Shown: positions 25,850 through 35,646, counted from the first letter of the stretch. The stretch is 64,000 nt of DNA from Mucilaginibacter aquariorum (GCF_024498135.1 NZ_JANHOH010000010.1:124001-188000); one strand, 5' to 3'. The notes: generated by a model from the sequence alone, not told the origin. A program made the numbers and translations.

Positions 25850-26785
25850 TTACCGCTCTACATGTTTTACCAGGAAATCCTCGTAGGCAAGTTTAATACC
25901 GGTTTCTAATTCGGTTTTGTATGTCCAGCCTTTTTCTGCCAGTTTAGATACATCCATTAATTTGCGTGGCGTACCATCAGGTTTAGTAGCATCAAAGATC
26001 AATTTCCCTTCGTAACCTACAATCTTTTTAATGAGCAGGGCCAGATCTTTAATAGTGATCTCTTTACCGCTGCCTATGTTGATGAAACCGGCTTCGCTAA
26101 AGTTTTGCATCAGGTAAACGCAAGCTTCAGCTAAATCATCGGCAAATAAAAACTCGCGTAACGGCGAACCGCTACCCCAAATAACAACCTCGGGAGCGCC
26201 ATTTTCTTTAGCTTCATGAAACCTGCGGATCAATGCAGGCAGCACGTGTGAGTTTTGCGGGTGATAGTTATCGTTATAACCATACAAATTTGTAGGCATA
26301 ACCGATATGTAATCGCAGCCGTATTGCGCGCGGTAAGCATCGCACATTTTAATGCCCGCTATTTTAGCGATAGCGTATGGCTCATTAGTTGGTTCAAGCA
26401 GGCCTGTTAACAGGGCATCTTCCTTTAAAGGTTGTGGCGCCAGTTTTGGATAGATACAGCTCGATCCTAAGAACATCAGCTTTTTAACCTGGTTAAGGTA
26501 TGATGAGTTGATGATGTTATTCTGGATCTGCAGGTTATCGTATAAAAACTCGGCACGATAGGTGTTGTTGGCAACAATACCACCCACTTTTGCAGCAGCA
26601 AGAAAAACATAATCGGGTTTCGTTTGCGCAAAAAATAAGGCTACCGCCTGTTGATCGCGCAGGTCAAGCTCGGCAGATGTACGGGTTACAAAATTAGTGA
26701 ACCCCTCGGCCTCCAGCTTGCGCATTATGGCCGAGCCCACCATCCCACGATGACCGGCAATATATATTTTAGCGTTTTTTTCCAT
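25850..26785 (-). CDS. fcl: GDP-L-fucose synthase
   Basis: A 311-residue epimerase/reductase (Fcl/WcaG). IYIAGHRGMVGSAI at the N-terminus is the dinucleotide-binding loop with the family's GHRGMVGSA. SSCIYPKLAPQP and EPYAIAKIAG carry the catalytic Ser, Tyr and Lys. PTNLYGYNDNYHPQNSHVLP is a strong Fcl marker. It converts GDP-4-dehydro-6-deoxy-D-mannose to GDP-L-fucose. The matching gmd gene is not in this window. The ATG at 26,785 is chosen; a longer frame to 26,842 only translates the periodic repeat upstream and has no family similarity. Confidence 0.95.
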   Translation of the reverse strand: MEKNAKIYIAGHRGMVGSAIMRKLEAEGFTNFVTRTSAELDLRDQQAVALFFAQTKPDYVFLAAAKVGGIVANNTYRAEFLYDNLQIQNNIINSSYLNQVKKLMFLGSSCIYPKLAPQPLKEDALLTGLLEPTNEPYAIAKIAGIKMCDAYRAQYGCDYISVMPTNLYGYNDNYHPQNSHVLPALIRRFHEAKENGAPEVVIWGSGSPLREFLFADDLAEACVYLMQNFSEAGFINIGSGKEITIKDLALLIKKIVGYEGKLIFDATKPDGTPRKLMDVSKLAEKGWTYKTELETGIKLAYEDFLVKHVER

Positions 26786-26790
26786 TTTGT

Positions 26791-26873
26791 TTGGTCGATA
26801 GTCAATGGTCCATAGACCATAGTAAAACACTCCCATAACCATGGACTATCAGCCATGGACTATGGACTTTAAA
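26791..26873. repeat. Periodic-word inverted repeat, family B (7-nt period)
   Basis: The left arm (26,791-26,825) has words of the type ATAGTCA, ATGGTCC and ATAGACC. The right arm (26,839-26,873) has CCATGGA, CTATCAG, CCATGGA and CTATGGA. The loop is only 13 nt. The element fills the gap between the DUF3467 stop codon and the fcl start, and shares its words with the element at 22,696. Confidence 0.85.
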
Positions 26874-27185
26874 TTACGCCTGCCCCATGGTTCCGCCAAA
26901 ATTCATTGGGAAACCTGTTGGGTCATTCTGAATTTTTACACGGCCGTTTATAGCTTCAAACTTTTCTATATTATCCTGCAAAGCGGCCAACAAGCGTTTG
27001 GCATGCTCGGGAGTTAATACTATACGCGATTTAACTTTTGCCTTGGGTACACCCGGCATAACACGTATAAAATCGAGCACAAACTCCGAGCTGGAATGGG
27101 TTATAATAGCCAGGTTAGCGTAAACGCCTTCGGCAACCTCTTCAGAAAGCTCAATGTTGATCTGGTTTTCGTTTTGTTCTTCCAT
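26874..27185 (-). CDS. DUF3467 family protein
   Basis: A 103-residue protein from ATG 27,185. The core INIELSEEVAEGVYANLAII, SSSEFVLDFIRVMPG, KAKVKSRIVLTPEHAKRL and FGGTMGQA is typical of DUF3467, a small family whose function is not known. The sequence is probably cytoplasmic and has no membrane segment. The gene follows rpoC on the same strand after a strong terminator-like hairpin at 27,199, so it may be read from its own promoter or by read-through. A longer frame to 27,302 runs antiparallel-free through the terminator and the rpoC 3' end, and is not supported. Confidence 0.88.
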   Translation of the reverse strand: MEEQNENQINIELSEEVAEGVYANLAIITHSSSEFVLDFIRVMPGVPKAKVKSRIVLTPEHAKRLLAALQDNIEKFEAINGRVKIQNDPTGFPMNFGGTMGQA

Positions 27186-27198
27186 GATAAATGGTGTT

Positions 27199-27234
27199 AA
27201 AAAAGCAAAGCCTTCCATTTTCATAGAAGGCCTT
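27199..27234 (-). terminator. Rho-independent terminator after rpoC
   Basis: On the minus strand, AAGGCCTTC pairs with GAAGGCTT (one bulged G) around a short A/T loop, followed by GC and six T residues (27,199-27,204). It lies 24 nt after the rpoC stop codon and is the natural end of the rplK-rpoC transcript. Confidence 0.8.
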
Positions 27235-27258
27235 GCAAAAGTATTTAAAAAAATCTGA

Positions 27259-30200
27259 TTAAGCTTCCACTTCCTCAGTTTTTGAAGCCATAAGGCGATC
27301 AAATTCTTCCTGAGAACCTACACGGATATTTTCGTATTCGCGTAAACCTGTTCCTGACGGAATTAAGTGACCAACAATAACGTTTTCTTTCAGGCCAAGC
27401 ATTAAGTCTTTCTTACCTGCTATAGCTGCTTCGTTCAGTACCTTGGTAGTTTCCTGGAACGATGCTGCTGAAATGAACGATTTTGTACCTAATGATGCTC
27501 TTGTGATACCTTGTAACATTGGGCTTGAAGTTGCTGCAATTGCATCCCTTACTTCAACTAAAGCTAAATCTTTACGTTTTAAGATAGAGTTTTCGTCCCT
27601 TAGTTTCCTCAATGATATGATCTGACCAGCTTTTAATGTTGCAGAATCACCTGGCTCAACAACAACTTTCTTATCAAATATCTCATCATTTTCGGTCATG
27701 AAATCCCAGCTATCAACTGCTTCCCTTTCAAGGAAACGGGTATCGCCGGCATCTTCAATGGCAACTTTCTGCATCATCTGGTGAACGATCACCTCAAAGT
27801 GCTTATCGTTAATTTTCACACCCTGTAAGCGGTAAACTTCCTGAATACCGTTAACAAGATACTCTTGTACTGCAGCAGGGCCTTTAATTGCAAGGATATC
27901 TGCCGGAGAGATAGAACCATCAGACAATGGCATACCTGCTTTAACAAAGTCGTTATCCTGTACAAGAATGTGTTTAGACAATGGCACCAGGTATTTCTTA
28001 ACCTGGCCGTCTTTACTTTCGATAGTGATCTCGCGGTTACCACGTTTAACACCACCTAAAGTTACCACACCATCAATTTCGGTTACTACAGCCGGATTAG
28101 ATGGGTTACGTGCTTCGAATAACTCGGTTACACGTGGTAAACCACCTGTAATATCTCGCGTTTTACCGGTTGAACGAGGAATTTTAGCAATAACTTGTCC
28201 GGTTTGTAGTTTCTCACCTTCTTCAACAGAAATGTGGGCACCTACCGGGATGTTGTATCCTTTAATGATGTTTCCTTTGCTATCAGCTATCTGTATAACA
28301 GGGTTTTTAGTTTTATCCCTGGTATCGATAATAACCTTTTCGCGGTGACCGGTTTGCTCATCACTTTCCTCGCGGAACGTGATACCTTCCAATACTGCCT
28401 CGAAAGTGGTAATACCTGCAAATTCAGAGATAATAACCGCATTGTACGGATCCCATGAACAGATACGGTCGCCTTTTTCAATTTTGCTGCCATCTTTCAC
28501 ATACAGGTATGAACCGTATGGAATGTTGTTGGTAACAATAACTTTATTAGTACCCGGCTCAATGATACGGAACTCGCCAGAACGGCCTAATACCACATCA
28601 ACTATACCATCCTCAGTTTTATATTCTACTGTACGTACGTTCTCAAATTCAATGATACCTTCAAACCTTGCGTTGATCTGTGACTCAGCCGCGATGTTTG
28701 AGGCGGTACCACCCACGTGGAATGTACGTAGTGTTAACTGTGTACCCGGCTCACCAATTGACTGTGCAGCAATTACACCAACAGCTTCACCCATTTGCAC
28801 GCGTTTACCGCTTGCAAGGTTACGGCCGTAGCATAAAGCACATACGCCACGTTTGCTTTCGCATGTTAATACCGAACGTATCTCAACACCCTCTAAAGGT
28901 GAATTTTCTACTTTCTTAGCAATCTCTTCGGTGATATCTTCACCTGCAGAAATTAATAATTCGTTAGTGATAGGATCGTGAACATCATGCAGTGTAGTAC
29001 GACCTAAAATACGATCGTATAACGGCTCAACAACATCCTCGTTATCTTTTAACGCGGTTGTGTAGATACCTCTTAAAGTACCGCAATCAACTTCACCAAC
29101 AATCATATCCTGGGCAACGTCATGCAACCTACGGGTTAAGTAACCAGCATCCGCTGTTTTTAACGCCGTATCCGCCAAACCTTTACGCGCACCGTGGGTA
29201 GATATGAAGTACTCTAATACCGACAAACCTTCTTTAAAGTTTGAAAGGATAGGGTTTTCGATGATCTCACCACCTGAACCTGATTTTTGAGGCTTAGCCA
29301 TCAAACCACGCATACCTGCAAGCTGACGGATCTGCTCTTTAGAACCACGCGCACCAGAGTCAAGCATCATGTAAACAGAGTTGAACCCTTGGTTATCATT
29401 GCTCAGGATGTTCATTACATTCGCTGTTAAGCGGTTGTTAATACGTGTCCAGATATCGATGATTTGGTTGTAACGCTCGTTGTTGGTAATGAAACCCATG
29501 TTATAGTTACCCATAACATCTTCCACTTCTTTAGAAGCCTGTGCTATCAAAGTAACCTTTTCTTCAGGAATGTTGATATCCTTCAGGTTAAATGATAAAC
29601 CACCCTGGAATGCCATACGGAAACCTAACTCCTTAATATCATCAAGGAACTGGGCAGCGCGTGCCATACCGGTCATTTTAACAACTTCACCAATAATATC
29701 ACGCAGTGATTTTTTGGTTAACAGTTCGTTAATATAACCAACTTCTTCGGGCACATGCTGGTTAAATAGCACACGGCCTACAGTAGTTTCAATTATTTTA
29801 GAAACGATGATACCATCGCGTTCTTTAATTCTTCCTTTAACCTTGATAAAGGCGTGCAGATCGATCTTTCTTTCGTTGTAAGCGATAATTACCTCTTCGG
29901 CAGAATAGAAAGTTAAACCTTGTCCTTTTACAATACGTCCTTCGTCAGTTTTACGGCCTTTGGTTATGTAGTACAAACCAAGCACCATGTCTTGCGAAGG
30001 TACTGTAATAGGCGTACCGTTAGCAGGGTTTAAGATGTTGTGTGATGCAAGCATTAATACCTGGGCTTCCAAAATTGCTGCGTTACCAAGTGGTACGTGC
30101 ACAGCCATCTGGTCACCGTCAAAATCCGCGTTGAAGGCGGTACAGGTTAACGGGTGCAATTGTATAGCCTTACCTTCAACCAGTTTTGGCTGGAAAGCCT

Positions 30201-31545
30201 GGATACCCAACCTGTGCAGCGTAGGCGCACGGTTTAATAATACAGGGTGGCCTTTTAATACGTTTTCCAAAATATCCCAAACTAATGGGTCTTTACGGTC
30301 AACAATTTTCTTGGCAGATTTTACTGTTTTAACCACACCACGCTCAATCATCTTGCGAATGATAAATGGTTTGAACAGCTCAGCAGCCATATCTTTTGGT
30401 AAACCGCACTCGTGTAATTTAAGGTTTGGCCCTACAACAATTACCGAACGTGCCGAATAATCCACACGTTTACCTAATAAGTTTTGACGGAAACGGCCTT
30501 GTTTACCTTTCAGGATATCTGAAAGTGATTTCAATGCACGGTTACCTTCGGTTTTAACCGCGTTAACTTTACGTGAGTTATCAAATAACGAATCTACAGC
30601 TTCCTGTAACATACGTTTTTCGTTACGTAAAATAACTTCCGGTGCTTTTATCTCGATCAAACGTTTTAAACGGTTGTTACGGATAATTACACGGCGGTAT
30701 AAATCATTCAAATCGGATGTAGCGAAACGGCCACCTTCCAATGGTACTAACGGGCGTAATTCAGGAGGTATAACAGGAACAATCTTAACGATCATCCAAG
30801 ATGGGTTATTCTCTATCCTTGTAGCCGCGCCACGGAAAGCTTCAACAACCTGTAAACGTTTTAAAGCTTCGTTTTTACGTTGCTGAGAAGTTTCGTTAGC
30901 TGCCTGGTGACGAAGATTGTATGACAACTCATCTAAATCGATGCGGCGTAATAATTCTTCAAGCGCCTCGGCACCCATTTTAGCCACAAATTTTTGTGGG
31001 TCTTTATCATCCAGGTATTGGTTTTCTTTTGGTAAAGTATCCAATATATCCAGGTATTCTTCTTCTGTAAGGAAATCCATTTTGGAAATGCCGTCAGATT
31101 CTTTAATACCAGGCTGAATAACTACATATCTTTCGTAATAAATGATCAGGTCTAACCTTTTTGTAGGTAAGCCCAACAGGTAACCAATTTTATTTGGCAA
31201 CGAGCGGAAATACCAGATGTGCGCAACAGGCACCACCAAGTTGATGTGGCCCATACGCTCACGGCGAACCTTTTTCTCAGTTACTTCAACACCGCAACGG
31301 TCACAAACAATCCCTTTGTAACGGATACGTTTGTATTTACCGCAATGGCATTCGTAATCTTTAACCGGACCGAAAATACGCTCGCAGAACAAACCATCAC
31401 GCTCGGGCTTGTAGGTACGGTAGTTAATGGTCTCAGGTTTTAAAACCTCACCGCTTGAACGCTCAAGGATAGATTCCGGAGAAGCTAAACTGATCGTAAT
31501 TGTGGTGAAATTACTCTTGATTTTATTATCCTTTTTGTAAGACAT
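27259..31545 (-). CDS. rpoC: DNA-directed RNA polymerase subunit beta'
   Basis: A 1428-residue largest catalytic subunit. The N-terminal zinc site is CHCGKYK and CDRCGVEV. The active-site magnesium loop is NADFDGDQMAVH. The second zinc site is CESKRGVCALCYG, followed by GTQLTLRTFHVGGTAS of the trigger-loop region. Length fits Bacteroidota RpoC. It forms the catalytic centre with RpoB. The gene follows rpoB after 97 nt that contain a family D periodic inverted repeat, with no T-rich terminator, so cotranscription with rpoB is expected. No frameshift is visible. Confidence 0.99.
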   Translation of the reverse strand: MSYKKDNKIKSNFTTITISLASPESILERSSGEVLKPETINYRTYKPERDGLFCERIFGPVKDYECHCGKYKRIRYKGIVCDRCGVEVTEKKVRRERMGHINLVVPVAHIWYFRSLPNKIGYLLGLPTKRLDLIIYYERYVVIQPGIKESDGISKMDFLTEEEYLDILDTLPKENQYLDDKDPQKFVAKMGAEALEELLRRIDLDELSYNLRHQAANETSQQRKNEALKRLQVVEAFRGAATRIENNPSWMIVKIVPVIPPELRPLVPLEGGRFATSDLNDLYRRVIIRNNRLKRLIEIKAPEVILRNEKRMLQEAVDSLFDNSRKVNAVKTEGNRALKSLSDILKGKQGRFRQNLLGKRVDYSARSVIVVGPNLKLHECGLPKDMAAELFKPFIIRKMIERGVVKTVKSAKKIVDRKDPLVWDILENVLKGHPVLLNRAPTLHRLGIQAFQPKLVEGKAIQLHPLTCTAFNADFDGDQMAVHVPLGNAAILEAQVLMLASHNILNPANGTPITVPSQDMVLGLYYITKGRKTDEGRIVKGQGLTFYSAEEVIIAYNERKIDLHAFIKVKGRIKERDGIIVSKIIETTVGRVLFNQHVPEEVGYINELLTKKSLRDIIGEVVKMTGMARAAQFLDDIKELGFRMAFQGGLSFNLKDINIPEEKVTLIAQASKEVEDVMGNYNMGFITNNERYNQIIDIWTRINNRLTANVMNILSNDNQGFNSVYMMLDSGARGSKEQIRQLAGMRGLMAKPQKSGSGGEIIENPILSNFKEGLSVLEYFISTHGARKGLADTALKTADAGYLTRRLHDVAQDMIVGEVDCGTLRGIYTTALKDNEDVVEPLYDRILGRTTLHDVHDPITNELLISAGEDITEEIAKKVENSPLEGVEIRSVLTCESKRGVCALCYGRNLASGKRVQMGEAVGVIAAQSIGEPGTQLTLRTFHVGGTASNIAAESQINARFEGIIEFENVRTVEYKTEDGIVDVVLGRSGEFRIIEPGTNKVIVTNNIPYGSYLYVKDGSKIEKGDRICSWDPYNAVIISEFAGITTFEAVLEGITFREESDEQTGHREKVIIDTRDKTKNPVIQIADSKGNIIKGYNIPVGAHISVEEGEKLQTGQVIAKIPRSTGKTRDITGGLPRVTELFEARNPSNPAVVTEIDGVVTLGGVKRGNREITIESKDGQVKKYLVPLSKHILVQDNDFVKAGMPLSDGSISPADILAIKGPAAVQEYLVNGIQEVYRLQGVKINDKHFEVIVHQMMQKVAIEDAGDTRFLEREAVDSWDFMTENDEIFDKKVVVEPGDSATLKAGQIISLRKLRDENSILKRKDLALVEVRDAIAATSSPMLQGITRASLGTKSFISAASFQETTKVLNEAAIAGKKDLMLGLKENVIVGHLIPSGTGLREYENIRVGSQEEFDRLMASKTEEVEA

Positions 31546-31562
31546 AGTCTCCTTTGTTTTTA

Positions 31563-31650
31563 ATTATTGAAGGAATGAATTATTGACTTATTGATTGAGG
31601 AACTGAATTATTCGATAATTCAATCCCTCAATAATTCAATAATTATTCTA
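31563..31650. repeat. Periodic-word inverted repeat, family D (8-nt period), between rpoB and rpoC
   Basis: The left part (31,563-31,610) is six 8-nt words such as ATTATTGA and CTTATTGA. The right part (31,611-31,650) has words such as TTCAATAA and CTCAATAA. The centre is GAATTAT-TCG-ATAATTC. The right arm overlaps the last codons of rpoB. The structure lies inside an operon and has no U tract. Confidence 0.8.
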
Positions 31651-34600
31651 ATGTGATATCCAAACCTAAACCTCTTAATTCGTGAACCAATACGTTGAAT
31701 GATTCCGGAACTGATGGTGTTGGCAGGTTTTCACCTTTAACAATAGCTTCATAAGTTTTGGCACGGCCGATAACATCATCCGATTTAACGGTTAATATTT
31801 CCTGCAGTATGTTTGATGCACCAAATGCCTCAAGTGCCCAAACCTCCATCTCACCAAAACGCTGACCACCAAACTGGGCTTTACCACCCAATGGCTGTTG
31901 TGTAATTAATGAGTATGGCCCGATAGAACGCGCGTGCATCTTATCATCAACCATGTGACCAAGTTTAAGCATGTAGATAATACCTACAGTAGTTTGCTGG
32001 TCAAAACGGTCGCCTGTTAAACCATTGTATAAATAGGTACGGCCAGATTCTGGTAAGCCCGCTTTTTTAACCCACTCTTCTACTTCGGTATGGCTTGCAC
32101 CATCAAAAATAGGAGTAGCGAATTTAACACCAAGCTCTTTACCTGCCCAACCTAATACTGTTTCATAGATCTGGCCAAGGTTCATACGTGAAGGTACACC
32201 CAGTGGGTTCAACACAATATCAACCGGGGTACCATCTTCTAAGAAAGGCATATCCTCGTCACGTACAATACGTGCAACAATACCTTTGTTACCGTGGCGG
32301 CCCGCCATTTTATCACCCACCTTAAGCTTACGCTTTTTAGCGATGTAAACTTTAGCCATTTGTACGATACCAGATGGAAGCTCATCACCTACGCTGATGG
32401 CAAACTTATCGCGACGGTAAGCACCCAGTTCTTCGTTCACTTTAATGTTATAGTTGTGAAGCAAAGTTTTTATCTGGTCGTTCTTATCATCATCAGTTGT
32501 CCATTTTGTTGGGTTGATGCTTTCGTAATTAAGCTCAGTCAGAATTTTCTGAGTGAATTTAACACCTTTAGCCACAAACAACTCTTTGTAAACATTGTAA
32601 ACACCTTGTGATGTTTTGCCGTTAACAATCTCAAATAACTTCTCGATCAAAGTATTTTTAAGATCTTTTACAGCTTTATCATGTTTAGCATCAAGTTTTT
32701 CAATTTGCGCCTTTTCTTCCGCCTTAGTGGTTTTTTTAGCACGGCTGAATAATTTTGTATCGATAACAACACCCGCGATAGACGGCGGAGTTTTTAAAGA
32801 TGCATCCTTAACGTCACCTGCTTTATCACCAAATATGGCACGTAACAGTTTTTCTTCCGGTGAAGGATCTGATTCACCTTTTGGAGTGATCTTACCTATC
32901 AGGATATCGCCTTCTTTAACCTCGGCACCAACACGGATGATACCGTCTTCGTCAAGGTCTTTAGTAGCTTCTTCTGATACGTTAGGGATATCCGGTGTCA
33001 ATTCCTCTTCGCCGCGTTTAGTATCACGTACTTCAAGTTCAAATTCTTCAACGTGAAGTGATGTGAATATATCCTGAGACACTACACGCTCAGATATTAC
33101 GATTGCATCCTCAAAGTTGTAACCTTGCCAAGGCATGAATGCCACTTTCAGGTTACGACCTAAAGCAAGCTCACCATTCTGGGTTGCATAGCCTTCGCAA
33201 AGCACTTGTCCTTTTTCAACACGCTGACCTTTCTTAACGATAGGTTTTAGGTTGATGGTAGTGCTCTGGTTAGTCTTTTTAAATTTAGTTAACAAGTAGC
33301 TTCTTGTATCGCCGTCAAAAGAGATCAAACGATCCAGTTCGTTACGGTCATACTTAATTTTGATCTCGTTAGCATCAACATACTCAACCACACCATCGCC
33401 TTCGGCGTTGATAAGGGTACGAGAGTCTTTTGCCACACGGCCTTCCAAACCTGTACCAACAATTGGCGCTTCGGGGCGTAACAATGGTACGGCCTGGCGT
33501 TGCATGTTTGATCCCATCAAGGCACGGTTAGCATCATCATGTTCTAAGAACGGAATTAATGATGCCGCGATTGATGTAATTTGATTTGGAGCAATATCCA
33601 TCAAATCCAGTTTATCAGGGTCGATAATAGGGAAGTCACCTTCAAAACGTGCTTTTACACGTGGATTAGCGAATACACCTTTATCATCATAGTAAGCATT
33701 TGCCTGGCCAATGGTTTTACCATCTTCATCTTCTGCAGATAAGTAGATAACCGGTTCATCAACCTGTACCTTACCGTCAACCACACGTTTGTATGGTGTT
33801 TCGATGAAGCCTAAGTTGTTGATCTTGGCGTGTACGCAAAGTGAAGATATCAAACCAATGTTCGGTCCTTCCGGGGTTTCAATAGTACACAACCTACCGT
33901 AGTGGGTGTAGTGTACGTCACGAACCTCGAAACCTGCACGCTCACGAGACAGACCACCGGGCCCAAGGGCTGACAGACGACGCTTGTGCGTGATCTCTGC
34001 CAGTGGATTGGTTTGGTCCATGAACTGTGATAACTGGTTTGTTCCGAAGAACGAGTTGATCACAGATGATAGTGTACGTGCGTTGATCAGGTCAGTTGGT
34101 GTGAACACCTCGTTATCACGAATGTTCATACGCTCACGAATGGTACGCGCCATACGTGCTAAACCAACACCAAATTGTGCATAAAGTTGCTCACCAACAG
34201 TACGAACACGACGGTTTGACAAGTGATCAATATCATCCACCTCAGCTTTTGAGTTGATTAATTTGATCAGGTATTTCACAATCGCGATGATATCCTGTTT
34301 GGTTAAAACCTTAGTTTCTTCTGAAGTGCTAAGTTTCAACTTACGGTTGATGCGGTACCTGCCCACATCTCCCAAATCGTATCTTTTATCAGAGAAGAAT
34401 AAACGATCGATGATACCACGAGCTGTTTCTTCATCAGGTGGTTCAGCGTTACGTAACTGGCGATAGATATGCTCAACCGCTTCTTTCTCTGAGTTTGAAG
34501 TATCTTTTTGTAACGTATTATATATAATAGTATAATCACCGCTGGTGGCAGCATCTTCCTTGTTAAGGATGATGGTTTTAACACCGGCATCAATGATCAT

Positions 34601-35446
34601 ATCAATATGGTCATCTTCCAATACGGTTTCGCGCTCAAGGATGATCTCGTTACGGTCAATAGATACCACTTCACCGGTATCCTCATCCACGAAATCTTCT
34701 ACCCATTTTTTAAGCACCCTTGCAGCAAGCTTACGGCCAATGAATTTCTTCAAGCCAGATTTGCTTACTTTAACCTCGTCTGCAAGCTCAAATAATTCTA
34801 ATATATCTTTATCAGAATCGTAGCCTATTGCACGAAGAAGCGTAGTAACCGGGAATTTCTTTTTACGGTCAATGTAAGCATACATCACGTTATTAACGTC
34901 TGTAGCAAACTCAATCCACGAACCTTTGAAAGGTATAACACGTGCCGAGTATAATTTTGTACCGTTGGTGTGGCGGCTTTGGCCAAAGAATACACCAGGT
35001 GAACGGTGTAACTGTGATACAATTACACGCTCGGCGCCATTGATAACAAATGTACCTTTAGGCGTCATGTAAGGGATAGTTCCCAGGTACACGTCCTGTA
35101 CAATTGTTTCAAAATCTTCGTGTTCGGCATCATTACATGATAAACGAAGTTTTGCTTTTAATGGCACACTGTAAGTTAACCCGCGCTCAATACACTCGCG
35201 TATATCGTAACGTGGCGGATCAATAAAATAATCAAGAAACTCTAAAACGAAGATGTTCCTTGAATCTGAAATAGGAAAGTTTTCGGCAAATACTTTAAAC
35301 AACCCCTCTTTGTAGCGGTTGTCTGACGTGGTTTCCAATTGAAAAAATTCCTGGAAAGATTGTAACTGTACATCCAGGAAATCGGGGTAATCAAGTACCT
35401 TTCTGCTGGTTGCAAAGTTTACTCTTTGGTTATTTTGGTTTGCCAA
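31643..35446 (-). CDS. rpoB: DNA-directed RNA polymerase subunit beta
   Basis: A 1267-residue beta subunit that starts at TTG (35,444-35,446). The N-terminus NQRVNFATSRKVLDYPDFL matches Bacteroidota RpoB and no ATG or GTG lies nearby. The rifampicin region FFGTNQLSQFMDQTNP, HKRRLSALGPGGLSRERAG has Asp, His and Ser at the positions equivalent to E. coli 516, 526 and 531, the sensitive type. GRHGNKGIVARI and LNPLGVPSRMN are the catalytic-core motifs near the C-terminus. It is cotranscribed with the ribosomal protein genes upstream, across a 200-nt gap that holds a periodic repeat and a strong hairpin. Confidence 0.99.
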   Translation of the reverse strand: MANQNNQRVNFATSRKVLDYPDFLDVQLQSFQEFFQLETTSDNRYKEGLFKVFAENFPISDSRNIFVLEFLDYFIDPPRYDIRECIERGLTYSVPLKAKLRLSCNDAEHEDFETIVQDVYLGTIPYMTPKGTFVINGAERVIVSQLHRSPGVFFGQSRHTNGTKLYSARVIPFKGSWIEFATDVNNVMYAYIDRKKKFPVTTLLRAIGYDSDKDILELFELADEVKVSKSGLKKFIGRKLAARVLKKWVEDFVDEDTGEVVSIDRNEIILERETVLEDDHIDMIIDAGVKTIILNKEDAATSGDYTIIYNTLQKDTSNSEKEAVEHIYRQLRNAEPPDEETARGIIDRLFFSDKRYDLGDVGRYRINRKLKLSTSEETKVLTKQDIIAIVKYLIKLINSKAEVDDIDHLSNRRVRTVGEQLYAQFGVGLARMARTIRERMNIRDNEVFTPTDLINARTLSSVINSFFGTNQLSQFMDQTNPLAEITHKRRLSALGPGGLSRERAGFEVRDVHYTHYGRLCTIETPEGPNIGLISSLCVHAKINNLGFIETPYKRVVDGKVQVDEPVIYLSAEDEDGKTIGQANAYYDDKGVFANPRVKARFEGDFPIIDPDKLDLMDIAPNQITSIAASLIPFLEHDDANRALMGSNMQRQAVPLLRPEAPIVGTGLEGRVAKDSRTLINAEGDGVVEYVDANEIKIKYDRNELDRLISFDGDTRSYLLTKFKKTNQSTTINLKPIVKKGQRVEKGQVLCEGYATQNGELALGRNLKVAFMPWQGYNFEDAIVISERVVSQDIFTSLHVEEFELEVRDTKRGEEELTPDIPNVSEEATKDLDEDGIIRVGAEVKEGDILIGKITPKGESDPSPEEKLLRAIFGDKAGDVKDASLKTPPSIAGVVIDTKLFSRAKKTTKAEEKAQIEKLDAKHDKAVKDLKNTLIEKLFEIVNGKTSQGVYNVYKELFVAKGVKFTQKILTELNYESINPTKWTTDDDKNDQIKTLLHNYNIKVNEELGAYRRDKFAISVGDELPSGIVQMAKVYIAKKRKLKVGDKMAGRHGNKGIVARIVRDEDMPFLEDGTPVDIVLNPLGVPSRMNLGQIYETVLGWAGKELGVKFATPIFDGASHTEVEEWVKKAGLPESGRTYLYNGLTGDRFDQQTTVGIIYMLKLGHMVDDKMHARSIGPYSLITQQPLGGKAQFGGQRFGEMEVWALEAFGASNILQEILTVKSDDVIGRAKTYEAIVKGENLPTPSVPESFNVLVHELRGLGLDITLE

Positions 35447-35483
35447 GGTGTTATAATTTTAGTTTATTAAACCTGTGTTTTAG

Positions 35484-35580
35484 ATATGAGATATTAGACG
35501 TGAGATTTGAGACAGACGTTGAAATCTTCATTTTGACGCAAGATTTTCATATCTCATATCTTACGTCTCAAATCTAAAGT
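35484..35580. repeat. Periodic-word inverted repeat, family A (7-nt period), between rplL and rpoB
   Basis: The left arm (35,484-35,511) has four 7-nt words ATATGAG, ATATTAG, ACGTGAG, ATTTGAG. The right arm (35,546-35,580) has five words of type CTCATAT, including CTTACGT. The ACGT-containing words of the two arms pair in one register. The loop is about 35 nt. Confidence 0.85.
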
Positions 35581-35590
35581 ATATAAACAG

Positions 35591-35632
35591 CAATAGACCC
35601 CGACCAAAAATGGTCGGAGTCTGATGCTATTG
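35591..35632 (-). promoter_or_regulatory. Hairpin between rplL and rpoB (possible attenuator or processing site)
   Basis: CAATAG (35,591-35,596) pairs with CTATTG, and an inner stem GACCCCGACCA pairs with TGGTCGGAGTC around an A-rich loop. It starts 14 nt after the rplL stop codon on the minus strand. No U tract follows, which argues against full termination. In E. coli the same gap carries an attenuator and an RNase III site, which is the basis for the suggested role. Confidence 0.6.
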
Positions 35633-35646
35633 TGTGAGTGGTTAAA

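Noticed and set aside
26843..27258. Longer reading frames upstream of the DUF3467 and fcl starts
   Set aside because: The added residues come from the terminator, the rpoC 3' end or the periodic repeat and do not resemble the families; the internal ATG codons at 27,185 and 26,785 fit.
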